A stretch of DNA of 64,000 bases from the NCBI RefSeq assembly GCF_003289925.1, contig NZ_QLZQ01000001.1:496001-560000 (forward strand). Reading direction: 5' to 3'. The stretch comes from Planococcus maitriensis. Its GTDB lineage: Bacteria > Bacillota > Bacilli > Bacillales_A > Planococcaceae. The number at the start of each line of letters is the position of its first letter. Position 1 is the first letter of the stretch. Of the stretch, positions 16,724-25,008 are shown piece after piece. Below the pieces are notes generated by a model, which did no database searches, was not told the DNA's origin, and saw only the letters and a list, made by a program, of their open reading frames with translations. The translations under genes were made by a program, and so were the position numbers.

Positions 16724-18337
16724 ATGGCAGGTTTATGGGGAACTCCAGAACAATTGCGGCAGTTGACGGAAAAATTGGTCGGCTGGGAATCACAAGGGCT
16801 GACAGAAGGGGAAGTGAAGTTCCCCGAACGATTAAAAGACGAGTTGATGGAAACGGAATATTTTCGGAACCACCCGGAACGCATATCGCTGGGAGAAGTC
16901 AATTGGGAACGCCGTTATCTCACGGCCTTGTATAAGCACGAAGAAGCCTCACGCACCGTCGTGCTGCTCAGCCATTTCGATACCGTGGCCGTTCATGAAT
17001 ACGGGGATTTGGCGCCGCTCGCCTATCAACCCGCAGAACTGGAGAAAGAATTCCAAAAAATAAAGAGCGAATTCAAGCCCGAGATGCAGGCCGATCTTGC
17101 GTCTGGCGACTATTTATTCGGCCGGGGCATCATGGACATGAAATCGGGGCTGGCGATCCATATGGCATTGATCGAGCGGGCAAGCCTGGAAAATTGGCCG
17201 GTCAACATCTTGCTGATGTCAGTGCCGGATGAGGAAGTGAACTCGGCGGGCATGCGCTACGGCGTGTCGAAGCTGCTCGATTTGGAGCGCCAATATGGCT
17301 TGGAATATGTGTTGTTTTTAAACGGCGAGCCGGTGTTCGCAAAATCCCCGGGCGACGAATCGCAATACATCTACACTGGATCGATCGGGAAAATCATGCC
17401 AAGCGCCTTGTTCTACGGAAAGGAAACGCATGCAGGCGAGCCGCTTGCCGGCATGACCTCGAGCTATCTTTCCACATATTTGACGCGGAAAATGGAATGG
17501 AACCCAGCGTTTTCCGAGACTGTCCACGGGGAAGCAACGCCGCTACCGGTAACCCTCACGCAAGGGGATATGAAAGAGGAATATTCGGTCCAGACGCCTT
17601 ACCGCGCCAAAGCGCTCTATAACGTATTCACCATGGACAGGAATGCTGAAGACATCATGGATATTTTTGAGGGCCTGGCGAAGGAATCCGCTGCGGAATG
17701 CATGGGAGATTACCGTGCCTTATGCAAAAAAGTCGGCATGGAACCACGGTTCGACGAGATCCGCGTCATCCGTTACGAAGAGCTTGTGGAATACGCCAAA
17801 GAGAAATTCGGGCTCGATTACATCAACCGATTGATCCACGACACGCTGGTGGACCCGGAACGCGACGTCCGCGATAAATCGTTCCATATCGCGGACATCC
17901 TGCTGCTCAATTGCCAGGAGTTGACGCCGGGTATCGTGTTATTGTTCGCGCCGCCTTATTACCCGGCGGTCAATTCGAGCGAAGACCCGTTCATCGAAGA
18001 GTGTGTGGCGCACGTCACGCGTGATGCGCTCGAACGTTTTGATTTGGAGCTCGAGCAAGTGCATTTCTTCAATGGCATTTCCGACCTCAGCTACGTCAAT
18101 TACCAGGATACGTCGAGTGGCTGGGTGCGCTACGAGAAAAACACGCCGGTTTACGGCGATCCATACAGCATCCCGTTTCAAGCGATGCAGCAGCTTAAGG
18201 CACCGGTCCTGAATATCGGCCCATTCGGCAAGGATCCGCACAAACGCACTGAACGGCTGCATATCAAGAATGCTTTCGAGGAAATCCCGGAAATCATCGC
18301 CAGCCTGATTTTGCACATCGGAGAAGACGCGGATTAA
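16724..18337 (+). CDS. rocB: RocB-like M20 peptidase (arginine utilisation protein)
   Basis: A 537-residue zinc peptidase of family M20. It has the RocB arrangement, longer than most M20 enzymes: LLSHFDTVAVHEYGDL near residues 80-95 carries the first metal His and Asp, GRGIMDMKSGLA follows near 138-149, and MSVPDEEVNSAGMR near 165-178 carries the catalytic Glu pair. B. subtilis RocB lies in an arginine-degradation operon with unproven activity; here it stands alone. ATG 16724 is 8 bases after AAGGAGA; an in-frame TTG one codon earlier is less likely. Confidence 0.9.
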   Translation: MAGLWGTPEQLRQLTEKLVGWESQGLTEGEVKFPERLKDELMETEYFRNHPERISLGEVNWERRYLTALYKHEEASRTVVLLSHFDTVAVHEYGDLAPLAYQPAELEKEFQKIKSEFKPEMQADLASGDYLFGRGIMDMKSGLAIHMALIERASLENWPVNILLMSVPDEEVNSAGMRYGVSKLLDLERQYGLEYVLFLNGEPVFAKSPGDESQYIYTGSIGKIMPSALFYGKETHAGEPLAGMTSSYLSTYLTRKMEWNPAFSETVHGEATPLPVTLTQGDMKEEYSVQTPYRAKALYNVFTMDRNAEDIMDIFEGLAKESAAECMGDYRALCKKVGMEPRFDEIRVIRYEELVEYAKEKFGLDYINRLIHDTLVDPERDVRDKSFHIADILLLNCQELTPGIVLLFAPPYYPAVNSSEDPFIEECVAHVTRDALERFDLELEQVHFFNGISDLSYVNYQDTSSGWVRYEKNTPVYGDPYSIPFQAMQQLKAPVLNIGPFGKDPHKRTERLHIKNAFEEIPEIIASLILHIGEDAD

Positions 18338-18435
18338 CATCGTGAAAACCACAAGCTCTACAGGGCCCGGTTTGTTTTGAATGGAGAAGACAGGTACAAT
18401 TCAAAAAGATGAAAAAATGAAGGAGCGGATCTTTT

Positions 18436-19527
18436 ATGGAGTTCAAACAGCAGACCGAAACGTATTTCGACCATTTCCATGCGCATCCCGAAGTCAGCTT
18501 CAAAGAAGTCGAGACCACGAAAAAACTGGCGCAGATCATGGAAGGGCTCGGGGTGGAGTACCGGACATTCGATGATGTCACGGGCTTGTTTGCAGAAATC
18601 GGGGAAGGCGAGGAAGTGATCGCCGTGCGTGCGGATATCGATGCCTTGTGGCAGGAAGTGGGCGACAAGGTACAGGCGAACCATTCCTGCGGGCATGACG
18701 CCAATATGTCGATGGTTTTGGGGGCGCTCCTGCGTTTGAAAGATGAAGCTTTGAAGAAACGCATCCGCTTTATTTTCCAGCCCGCTGAAGAACAGGGCAA
18801 TGGCTCGCTTGCGATGATCGAACGTGGCGCCTTGGAAGATGTGACGCATCTGTTCGGTGTCCATCTGCGCCCGCAGGAAGAGCTGCCGTTCGGCAAAGTG
18901 ACACCTGCGCTCCATCACGGGTCGGGCATTTTCCTGAAAGGCAAGATCACGGGGGAAGACGCGCACGGCGCGCGGCCGCATCAAGGGAAAAATGCCATCG
19001 ATGTCATCGCGGCGATCCATCAATTCGTGAAGACGATCTATTTCTCGCCTTTCGAATCGTATTCGGCCAAGCTGACGAATATCCAGACCGGCGGGGAAAG
19101 CTTGAACATCATTCCCGGGAGTGCCACGTTTGCGCTTGATGTGCGTTCACAGTCGAACGAACTGATGGATGCGATGAAAGCGCGTCTCGAAGAAGGCCTG
19201 CGGGCGATCGCCGCGCTTCATGGCGTTCAAATCGAGTTGGAATGGGACGATTACACACCCGCTGCTGAAGTATCGGATGAGGCGATGGAGATTGCTGCAA
19301 GAGCGATCCGCAATGTGCTCGGGGAAGAGGCCTATGCTGAACCGATCCAGACGACCGGAGCGGATGATTTTCATTTCTACACGATCAAAAAGCCCGAATT
19401 GAAGGCGGCGATGGTCGGCATCGGGGCGGATTTAGCGCCTGGCTTGCACCATCCGGATATGGAATTCAACCGGGAAGCGCTCGACATCGGCGCCCGCGTA
19501 TTGGCGGAAACGCTGCGCTTGGCATGA
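18436..19527 (+). CDS. M20 amidohydrolase, AmhX-like
   Basis: Zinc-dependent amidohydrolase (363 aa) likely to cleave N-acyl amino acids. It has VRADIDALW (residues about 55-63), HSCGHD (about 76-81) as metal site, QPAEEQGNG with the catalytic Glu (about 115-123), HGARPHQGKNAIDVIA from the dimerisation domain, and the late His in LHHPDMEFN. The sequence most resembles AmhX among B. subtilis paralogues because of its short N-terminus. GAAGGAGCGG precedes the ATG. It is a separate cistron after rocB, and both may serve peptide or amino-acid salvage. Confidence 0.85.
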   Translation: MEFKQQTETYFDHFHAHPEVSFKEVETTKKLAQIMEGLGVEYRTFDDVTGLFAEIGEGEEVIAVRADIDALWQEVGDKVQANHSCGHDANMSMVLGALLRLKDEALKKRIRFIFQPAEEQGNGSLAMIERGALEDVTHLFGVHLRPQEELPFGKVTPALHHGSGIFLKGKITGEDAHGARPHQGKNAIDVIAAIHQFVKTIYFSPFESYSAKLTNIQTGGESLNIIPGSATFALDVRSQSNELMDAMKARLEEGLRAIAALHGVQIELEWDDYTPAAEVSDEAMEIAARAIRNVLGEEAYAEPIQTTGADDFHFYTIKKPELKAAMVGIGADLAPGLHHPDMEFNREALDIGARVLAETLRLA

Positions 19528-19579
19528 ATGCCTTGCCGCGGCCTGATTTCTTGTTTCCATTCGCCCGATTAAGGGTATG

Positions 19580-19598
19580 GAACAATTGTTCATACAAT
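19580..19598 (+). promoter_or_regulatory. Palindrome next to the alanine symporter -10 element
   Basis: A perfect 12-bp palindrome GAACAATTGTTC (19580-19591) ends one base before a likely -10 TACAAT (19593-19598). It is placed where a repressor would block the promoter of the AgcS gene. No matching -35 is obvious. Confidence 0.4.
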
Positions 19599-19620
19599 AG
19601 AATTTAAAGGGGTCATCAAG

Positions 19621-21042
19621 ATGGATGCGATATTAAATGGGTTGACGTGGATCGTCGACGAAGGCAATAACTTACTGTGGACATACATATTGATCGGGCT
19701 CCTGCTCGGTTTAGGGCTTTACTTCACCATCCGCACGCGCTTTGTCCAGGTGCGCTTATTCGGTGAGATGTTCCGCGTCATCGCGGAAAAGAAAGACGGG
19801 ACAGGCGGGGTCTCCGCGTTCCAGGCATTCACGATCTCGACCGCATCGCGAGTCGGTACCGGAAATATTACCGGCGTCGCTTTAGCGATTGCCATCGGCG
19901 GGCCGGGCGCCGTTTTCTGGATGTGGGTCGTAGCCCTCATCGGGATGGCAACGGCCTTTATCGAAAGCACGCTCGCCCAGGTCTATAAAATCAAAGACGG
20001 CGAGCAATTTCGCGGAGGGCCGGCTTATTACATGGAGAAAGCGCTCGGCACACGGAAACTGGGAATCGTTTTTGCCATTCTCTTGACGCTGGCATTCGGT
20101 TTCATCTTTAACTCGGTGCAATCGAATACGATTGCCCAATCGGTCGGCGATGTCTTTGATATCCCGAACTGGGTGGTCGGCGCAAGTTTGGTCGTCCTGG
20201 CAGCAATCGTCATTTTCGGCGGCGTGCGACGGATCGCACACGTGACGCAAGTGGTTGTGCCGGTCATGGCAACAGCTTATTTGCTGGTCGTCCTGTACAT
20301 ATCCATTTTGAACTTTACCGAAATCCCGGCGGTGTTCACGCTGATCATCCAGAACGCATTCGGGCTTGAGGAAGTCGTCGGCGGCGGTATCGGTGCAGCG
20401 ATCATGCAAGGGATACGCCGCGGCCTGTTCTCGAACGAAGCCGGTATGGGGTCGGTCCCGAACGCTGCCGCTTCCGCAAACGTATCGCACCCAGCCAAGC
20501 AAGGGCTTGTCCAAAGTTTGGGGGTTTTCTTCGATACGATCATCATCTGTTCGGCGACTGCATTCGTCATCATCTTGGCGGATCTATACCGCACGAGCGA
20601 ACAGGAAGGGATCCTTCTGACGCAAGCTTCGCTTGATGTGCATGTTGGCGCATGGGCTCCCTATTTCCTGGCAGTGGCGATTACATTCTTCGCCTTCAGT
20701 TCGATTGTCGGGAACTATTATTACGGCGAGACGAATATCGAATTCATCAATGCCCACAGCATGTGGCTGACAGCTTACCGTTTCGGTGTGCTGGCGATGG
20801 TCATGTTCGGTTCGATCGCGCAAGTCCAGCTCGTCTGGAACATGGCCGATTTGTTCATGGGCATGATGGCAGTCATCAACTTGGTCGTCATCGCATTGCT
20901 CGGGAAGATCGCTTTCCGCGTCCTCGACGATTATATGGGGCAAAGGAAAGCCGGCAAGAACCCGGTGTTCTATGCGAAAAATTTACCTGGCCTGAAAAAC
21001 ACGGAATGCTGGGGAGAAGAAGCACATCGTCACGACGAATAA
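19621..21042 (+). CDS. Sodium:alanine symporter (AgcS family)
   Basis: A 473-residue sodium-coupled amino-acid carrier with about 11 membrane segments. AgcS signatures include the SAFQAFTISTASRVGTGNITG segment near residues 64-84, where sodium binds, and GIRRGLFSNEAGMGSVPNAAASA near 264-286. Family members (AlsT, DagA, YrbD) carry alanine, glycine or related amino acids, so the exact substrate is open. AAAGGGG precedes the ATG. It is monocistronic, with its own terminator. Confidence 0.93.
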   Translation: MDAILNGLTWIVDEGNNLLWTYILIGLLLGLGLYFTIRTRFVQVRLFGEMFRVIAEKKDGTGGVSAFQAFTISTASRVGTGNITGVALAIAIGGPGAVFWMWVVALIGMATAFIESTLAQVYKIKDGEQFRGGPAYYMEKALGTRKLGIVFAILLTLAFGFIFNSVQSNTIAQSVGDVFDIPNWVVGASLVVLAAIVIFGGVRRIAHVTQVVVPVMATAYLLVVLYISILNFTEIPAVFTLIIQNAFGLEEVVGGGIGAAIMQGIRRGLFSNEAGMGSVPNAAASANVSHPAKQGLVQSLGVFFDTIIICSATAFVIILADLYRTSEQEGILLTQASLDVHVGAWAPYFLAVAITFFAFSSIVGNYYYGETNIEFINAHSMWLTAYRFGVLAMVMFGSIAQVQLVWNMADLFMGMMAVINLVVIALLGKIAFRVLDDYMGQRKAGKNPVFYAKNLPGLKNTECWGEEAHRHDE

Positions 21043-21049
21043 CTTCTGG

Positions 21050-21082
21050 CCTCTTCCGCATCTGCGGAAGGGGTTTTTCTTT
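21050..21082 (+). terminator. Terminator of the AgcS gene
   Basis: CCTCTTCCGCA pairs with TGCGGAAGGGG and TTTTT follows. Confidence 0.85.
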
Positions 21083-21224
21083 GGGAACCCATAGAGCGGC
21101 CGTGCGTCCTGTAACGAAACCGTAATGAAAAATACACCAAAACGATTTCTGCCGGGGCACATGCTATGGTAGAATGAACTATTGATAATATGTGAGTTGA
21201 ACAAAAAATGAACCAGTCAAAGAG

Positions 21225-21500
21225 AGCGATGCAATCGTTACAGGCAGACGCTTTCCGCGGGCATGGCTTGAGCCTCCTCGGTCGCTGCGCTTCCTGTGGG
21301 GTCTCAAGACTCATGCTATTCCCGCAGGAGTCGCTGCCTTGCACTCTTAATATCTGGATTATATCAATAGATATGGAGCAAAATAGCGCAGACTCCTTGG
21401 GGATCAGCGAAGTGCTGAAATCCATTCGGGCAGTAAGCCCGAATTAGTTCAGCGCAAGCCCCCAGGAAAGCCAGCTGTTTTGCGGAATATCGTATGCAAT
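21225..21500 (+). repeat. Bacillales-type GC-rich intergenic repeat
   Basis: It has two halves. The first (21240-21335) contains GCAGACGCTTTCCGCGGGC, GAGCCTCCTCG, GTGGGGTCTCAAG and CCCGCAGGAGTCGCTGCC. The second (21380-21490) contains GCGCAGACTCCTTGGGGATC and GCCCCCAGGAAAGCCAGC. Each half is internally self-complementary and the two are roughly inverted. I recognise this composition from intergenic repeats common in Bacillales genomes. It differs from the composite repeat in the rest of this window. Small open frames across it are not credible genes. Confidence 0.65.
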
Positions 21501-21613
21501 GAAGTCTTAAAGACAACGTATTAGTTCAACTTATTTAGCAAAACTATTGAACCAAATCTCTGCTTGCAAAGCAGGAGATAAAAAATTACTGGCAATTGAG
21601 GAGAATTAACGAA

Positions 21614-22891
21614 ATGGAAAAAATCTGTGTAGTTGGATTAGGATATATCGGCTTGCCGACAGCGGTCATGTTCGCAAACCATGGTTATGAAGTTCACGGC
21701 GTGGACGTCAATCAAAAAGCGGTGGACATGCTGTCGGCCGGGCAAATCCATATCGAAGAACCGTTCCTTCAGGATTACTTGAACAAGGCATTGGAAAAAG
21801 GCACTTTCACAGTGGCGACAACACCTGCAGAAGCGGACATGTTCATCATCGCTGTGCCGTCTCCAATCGCGGAAGACAAAACGGCTAACATGGATTACAT
21901 CCGTGCAGCGACGGAATCGATCGTCCCATTCCTGAAAAAAGGCGATTTGGTCGTCTTGGAATCGACCGTCCCGCCGCGCACCGTGCTGGATGTCATGATG
22001 CCGATCCTTGTGAAGAGCGATTTGGAAATCGGGACGGAATTGTTCGTTTCGCATTCCCCAGAACGCGTCATTCCAGGCAAAGTTTTCGAGGAGCTCGTGA
22101 AAAATGACCGCATCATCGGCGGCATCAACGAGGAATCTTCAAAGCGCACGCAAGTTTATTACGAATCATTCGTGAAAGGCGAGTTCATCTTGACGGATGC
22201 GACGACTGCTGAAATGGTGAAAGTCATGGAAAACACCTACCGCGACGTCAACATCGCTTTCGCCAATGAAATCGCGAAAATCTCTGATAGTGTCGGCGTT
22301 GATGCTTGGGAAGCGATCCGTTTGGCCAACCATCACCCGCGCGTCAATATCCATTTGCCAGGCCCTGGGGTGGGCGGGCATTGTATCGCAGTCGACCCGT
22401 GGTTCCTGGTCGAGAAAGAGAAGGATCTTTCGCAGATCATCCATCTGTCGCGCAATACGAACGACGGCATGCCGCAATATACGGCAGACAAAGTCGACGA
22501 AATCCTGAAAGATGTGAAAGATGCGAAAGTTGCTGTCTTCGGTTTGGCTTTCAAAGGCAATATCGACGACATCCGCGAAAGCCCGTCAATGGAAGTGCTG
22601 GAATACCTGAAAGCGAAAAACTTGCGCATTGCTTCCTTTGACCCGCATGTCAAAGAAAACAAAGCGCCATTCCAGACGCAATCCTACGACGAGGCAGTGG
22701 AAGGCGCAGATTTGATCGTCATCTTGACTGACCATAAAGCGTTCAAGGAATATGATCCGAAAACACTTGGCGGAACGATGCGCCATAAAGCCATTTTTGA
22801 CACGAAGAACGCTATCAGCCGTGAAGCTTATGAAGAGGCTGGATTCACGGTCTATCGTCTTGGCGACGGCAAAGGCAATCCGAAAAATTAA
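21614..22891 (+). CDS. wecC: UDP-N-acetyl-D-mannosamine dehydrogenase
   Basis: NAD-dependent nucleotide-sugar dehydrogenase (425 aa) that oxidises UDP-ManNAc to UDP-ManNAcA. The Rossmann motif VVGLGYIGLP is at residues 5-14. The catalytic Cys257 sits in GVGGHCIAVDPWFLVE, the form typical of WecC rather than UDP-glucose dehydrogenase (which has FGGSCFPKD). The C-terminal UDP-binding domain has AVFGLAFKGNIDDIRESPS. GAGGAGA lies 9 bases before ATG 21614; an in-frame TTG at 21596 overlaps that site and is rejected. It heads a glycan cluster with the TagA/WecG transferase, so ManNAcA in a wall polymer is a reasonable inference. No UDP-GlcNAc 2-epimerase is in the window. Confidence 0.9.
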   Translation: MEKICVVGLGYIGLPTAVMFANHGYEVHGVDVNQKAVDMLSAGQIHIEEPFLQDYLNKALEKGTFTVATTPAEADMFIIAVPSPIAEDKTANMDYIRAATESIVPFLKKGDLVVLESTVPPRTVLDVMMPILVKSDLEIGTELFVSHSPERVIPGKVFEELVKNDRIIGGINEESSKRTQVYYESFVKGEFILTDATTAEMVKVMENTYRDVNIAFANEIAKISDSVGVDAWEAIRLANHHPRVNIHLPGPGVGGHCIAVDPWFLVEKEKDLSQIIHLSRNTNDGMPQYTADKVDEILKDVKDAKVAVFGLAFKGNIDDIRESPSMEVLEYLKAKNLRIASFDPHVKENKAPFQTQSYDEAVEGADLIVILTDHKAFKEYDPKTLGGTMRHKAIFDTKNAISREAYEEAGFTVYRLGDGKGNPKN

Positions 22892-22900
22892 AATACACAG

Positions 22901-22932
22901 CCGCATTTTCAAGCTCTTGGAAATGCGGTTTT
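22901..22932 (+). terminator. Intercistronic hairpin between wecC and tagA
   Basis: CCGCATTTTCAAG pairs with CTTGGAAATGCGG with a three-base loop, and TTTT follows at once. The tagA ribosome site (GGAGG, 22937-22941) begins five bases later. It may attenuate tagA relative to wecC or mark a processing point. Confidence 0.6.
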
Positions 22933-22951
22933 GCATGGAGGCGCGAACTGC

Positions 22952-23674
22952 ATGAAAGAAGAAATTTTAGGTGTTACTGTCAATAAGGAAACCGAACAGC
23001 AATTGCTCGATAAGATCCAGGACGACATCGAAATGGGGCGCAAATCACGAATTGTCGCCATCAACCCGGAAAAAGTCATGATGGCTTCAAAAGATCCGGC
23101 ACTCCGGAAGCTTTTGAACGAATCCACCTATCAGATCCCGGACGGTGTCGGCATTAAAATCGCTTCCCGCATGCGCGGGGGCGAAATCCGTGAGCGTGTC
23201 ACGGGAATCGGCATGATGGATGCCCTGCTTCAGCTCGCCAATAAGCACGGCCACCGCATTTTCATGTATGGGGCGAAAAAAGCGACTGTCGAACTGGCAG
23301 CCGACAATATCCAGGCCAAATACCCGAACCTGGTCATTGCCGGAACGCTCGATGGCTATGAAAAAGACACCGATAAAATTATCGGAACGATCAACGGGGC
23401 GAAGCCGCAAATCCTGTTCATCGCTCTCGGCAGCCCGAAGCAAGAGCTGTTCATCCGTGAAAATATGGAACGGCTCGACGTCAATATCTTCCAGGGTGTC
23501 GGCGGCAGTTTCGATGTCTACAGCGGCAATGTGAAACGTGCGCCGAAATTGTTCCTGAACACCGGAACCGAATGGCTTTACCGTCTCGCGAGCCAGCCGT
23601 CCCGCATCAAACGCCAAATGGCGCTTCCGCAATTCCTCATCAAAGCCGTGCGCGATAAAGGCGGAAACCGCTGA
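22952..23674 (+). CDS. tagA: WecG/TagA/CpsF family glycosyltransferase
   Basis: A 240-residue GT26 enzyme that adds the second sugar (ManNAc or ManNAcA) to undecaprenyl-PP-GlcNAc on the inner face of the membrane. Family motifs are INPEKVMMASKDP, the catalytic region IPDGVGIKIASRMRGG (near residues 64-79), FMYGAKK, and LGSPKQELF near residues 163-171. ATG 22952 lies behind GGAGG; an upstream in-frame TTG overlaps that site. Pairing with WecC suggests WecG-like use of UDP-ManNAcA, while TagA of B. subtilis uses UDP-ManNAc. The end overlaps the next gene by one base. Confidence 0.9.
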   Translation: MKEEILGVTVNKETEQQLLDKIQDDIEMGRKSRIVAINPEKVMMASKDPALRKLLNESTYQIPDGVGIKIASRMRGGEIRERVTGIGMMDALLQLANKHGHRIFMYGAKKATVELAADNIQAKYPNLVIAGTLDGYEKDTDKIIGTINGAKPQILFIALGSPKQELFIRENMERLDVNIFQGVGGSFDVYSGNVKRAPKLFLNTGTEWLYRLASQPSRIKRQMALPQFLIKAVRDKGGNR

Positions 23675-24771
23675 TGAAAGTATTGCATGTCATCAGCGGG
23701 GGAGAGACCGGCGGCTCGAAAAAGCATCTATTGCAGCTATTGGCCAACTCTCCTGTAGAAGCAGAGTTGCTGTTATTGACGGAAGGCGCGTTTGCGGAAG
23801 ATGCACGAAAAGCGGGGATTCCCGTGACGGTTGTCCAGCAGAACAGCCGTCTTGACCGCTCGGCACCGAGAAAGATCTTGATGGTCTTGAAAAAAGGCGG
23901 ATTTTCGATCGTCCATTCCCACGGGGCACGGGCTAATTTTCTCATCGATTCGGTTTATAAAAAATTCGGCATGCCTTGGTTCATCACGGTTCACAGCGAC
24001 CCGACGCTCGACTTTCTCCATCAGCCCAAGCCGCTTGCCAAGGTATTTACCATCTTGAACCAGCGGGCGATGCGCCGTGCGGACCATTTGTTTGCCGTAT
24101 CGGAGAAATTCAAGGACATGTTGATCCAAATGGGGGTCGAACCGAAGAAAATCACCCCTGTATTCAACGGCATCAATTTCCATGAAACCTTGCCCGGCTT
24201 CGACAAACGCGCTATCCGCAAGGCGCTCGATACGGAAGAAGGCGAATTCGTCTTTGCGATCGTGGCACGCCTCCATCCGGTCAAAGGGCATGATATTTTA
24301 CTGAACGCCTTTTCGCAAATCGAGCGCCCTTGTAAACTATGGGTCATCGGAGAAGGCAGCCTTCGTGAGAAGTTAAGCGAACAAGCAGCGGAACTGGGTA
24401 TTTCCGAGCGGGTCCAATTTTTGGGAGCACGGAATGACGTGGACCAATTATTGTATGCGGCGGATGTATCGTTATTGACCTCGCATAGCGAAAGTTTTCC
24501 GCTCGTGCTTCTGGAATCCGCAGATATGGCCACGCCAGTCATCGCAACCAATGTAGGGGGCGTGCCGGCACTCGTCGATCCAGGAAAAACCGGATGGATT
24601 ATCGAACCAGGGCGTGCCGACGCACTCAAACACGTCATGGAAAAGGCGATAGACGCGGATACGCAAGAGATGGGAAGCATGCTTCGGAGCTTTGCGAAAG
24701 AAAATTTTTCCAATGAAAACTTGCAACGGGAAATCAAAAGAGTTTATAGCGCTGTTTTGAAGTTAAACTAG
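23674..24771 (+). CDS. Glycosyltransferase family 4
   Basis: A 365-residue GT-B glycosyltransferase. The N-terminal acceptor domain begins VLHVISGGETGGSKKH, the HSHGARANF motif is near residues 77-85, and the nucleotide-sugar-binding half has ARLHPVKGHDILLNAF near 195-210. The retaining GT4 motif is SHSESFPLVLLESADMATPVIATNVGG, with the nucleotide-ribose-binding Glu at LLES. It starts at the last base of tagA (TGATG), so it is coupled to it and probably extends the same lipid-linked glycan. Sugar specificity cannot be read from sequence. Confidence 0.9.
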   Translation: MKVLHVISGGETGGSKKHLLQLLANSPVEAELLLLTEGAFAEDARKAGIPVTVVQQNSRLDRSAPRKILMVLKKGGFSIVHSHGARANFLIDSVYKKFGMPWFITVHSDPTLDFLHQPKPLAKVFTILNQRAMRRADHLFAVSEKFKDMLIQMGVEPKKITPVFNGINFHETLPGFDKRAIRKALDTEEGEFVFAIVARLHPVKGHDILLNAFSQIERPCKLWVIGEGSLREKLSEQAAELGISERVQFLGARNDVDQLLYAADVSLLTSHSESFPLVLLESADMATPVIATNVGGVPALVDPGKTGWIIEPGRADALKHVMEKAIDADTQEMGSMLRSFAKENFSNENLQREIKRVYSAVLKLN

Positions 24772-24845
24772 GTAAAAGTTCGTGTTTATTTTAAACTGTA
24801 AATATTATGAAATATACCGTTCAGCCTATGCGGGACGTGGTTTTA

Positions 24846-24879
24846 AAGCCCTTTGAGCACTGTCTCAAGGGGCTTTTTG
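24846..24879 (+). terminator. Terminator of the wecC-tagA-GT4 unit
   Basis: AGCCCTTTGAG pairs with CTCAAGGGGCT, followed by TTTTGTTG. Confidence 0.85.
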
Positions 24880-25008
24880 TTGTTCCTGTAATATAAATGT
24901 AATATTCATCTCATAAATTCAATGATAAACTCTGAGTTATTCAGAATAAAAAATTGCCTAATAAATACAGATAAGCAGACTATAAAACTCAGGGGGAAGA
25001 AGAAGTAT

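Noticed and set aside
21614-22891. UDP-glucose 6-dehydrogenase (TuaD-like)
   Set aside because: The catalytic loop is GVGGHCIAVDPWF, typical of UDP-ManNAc dehydrogenase, not the FGGSCFPKD form of UDP-glucose dehydrogenases.
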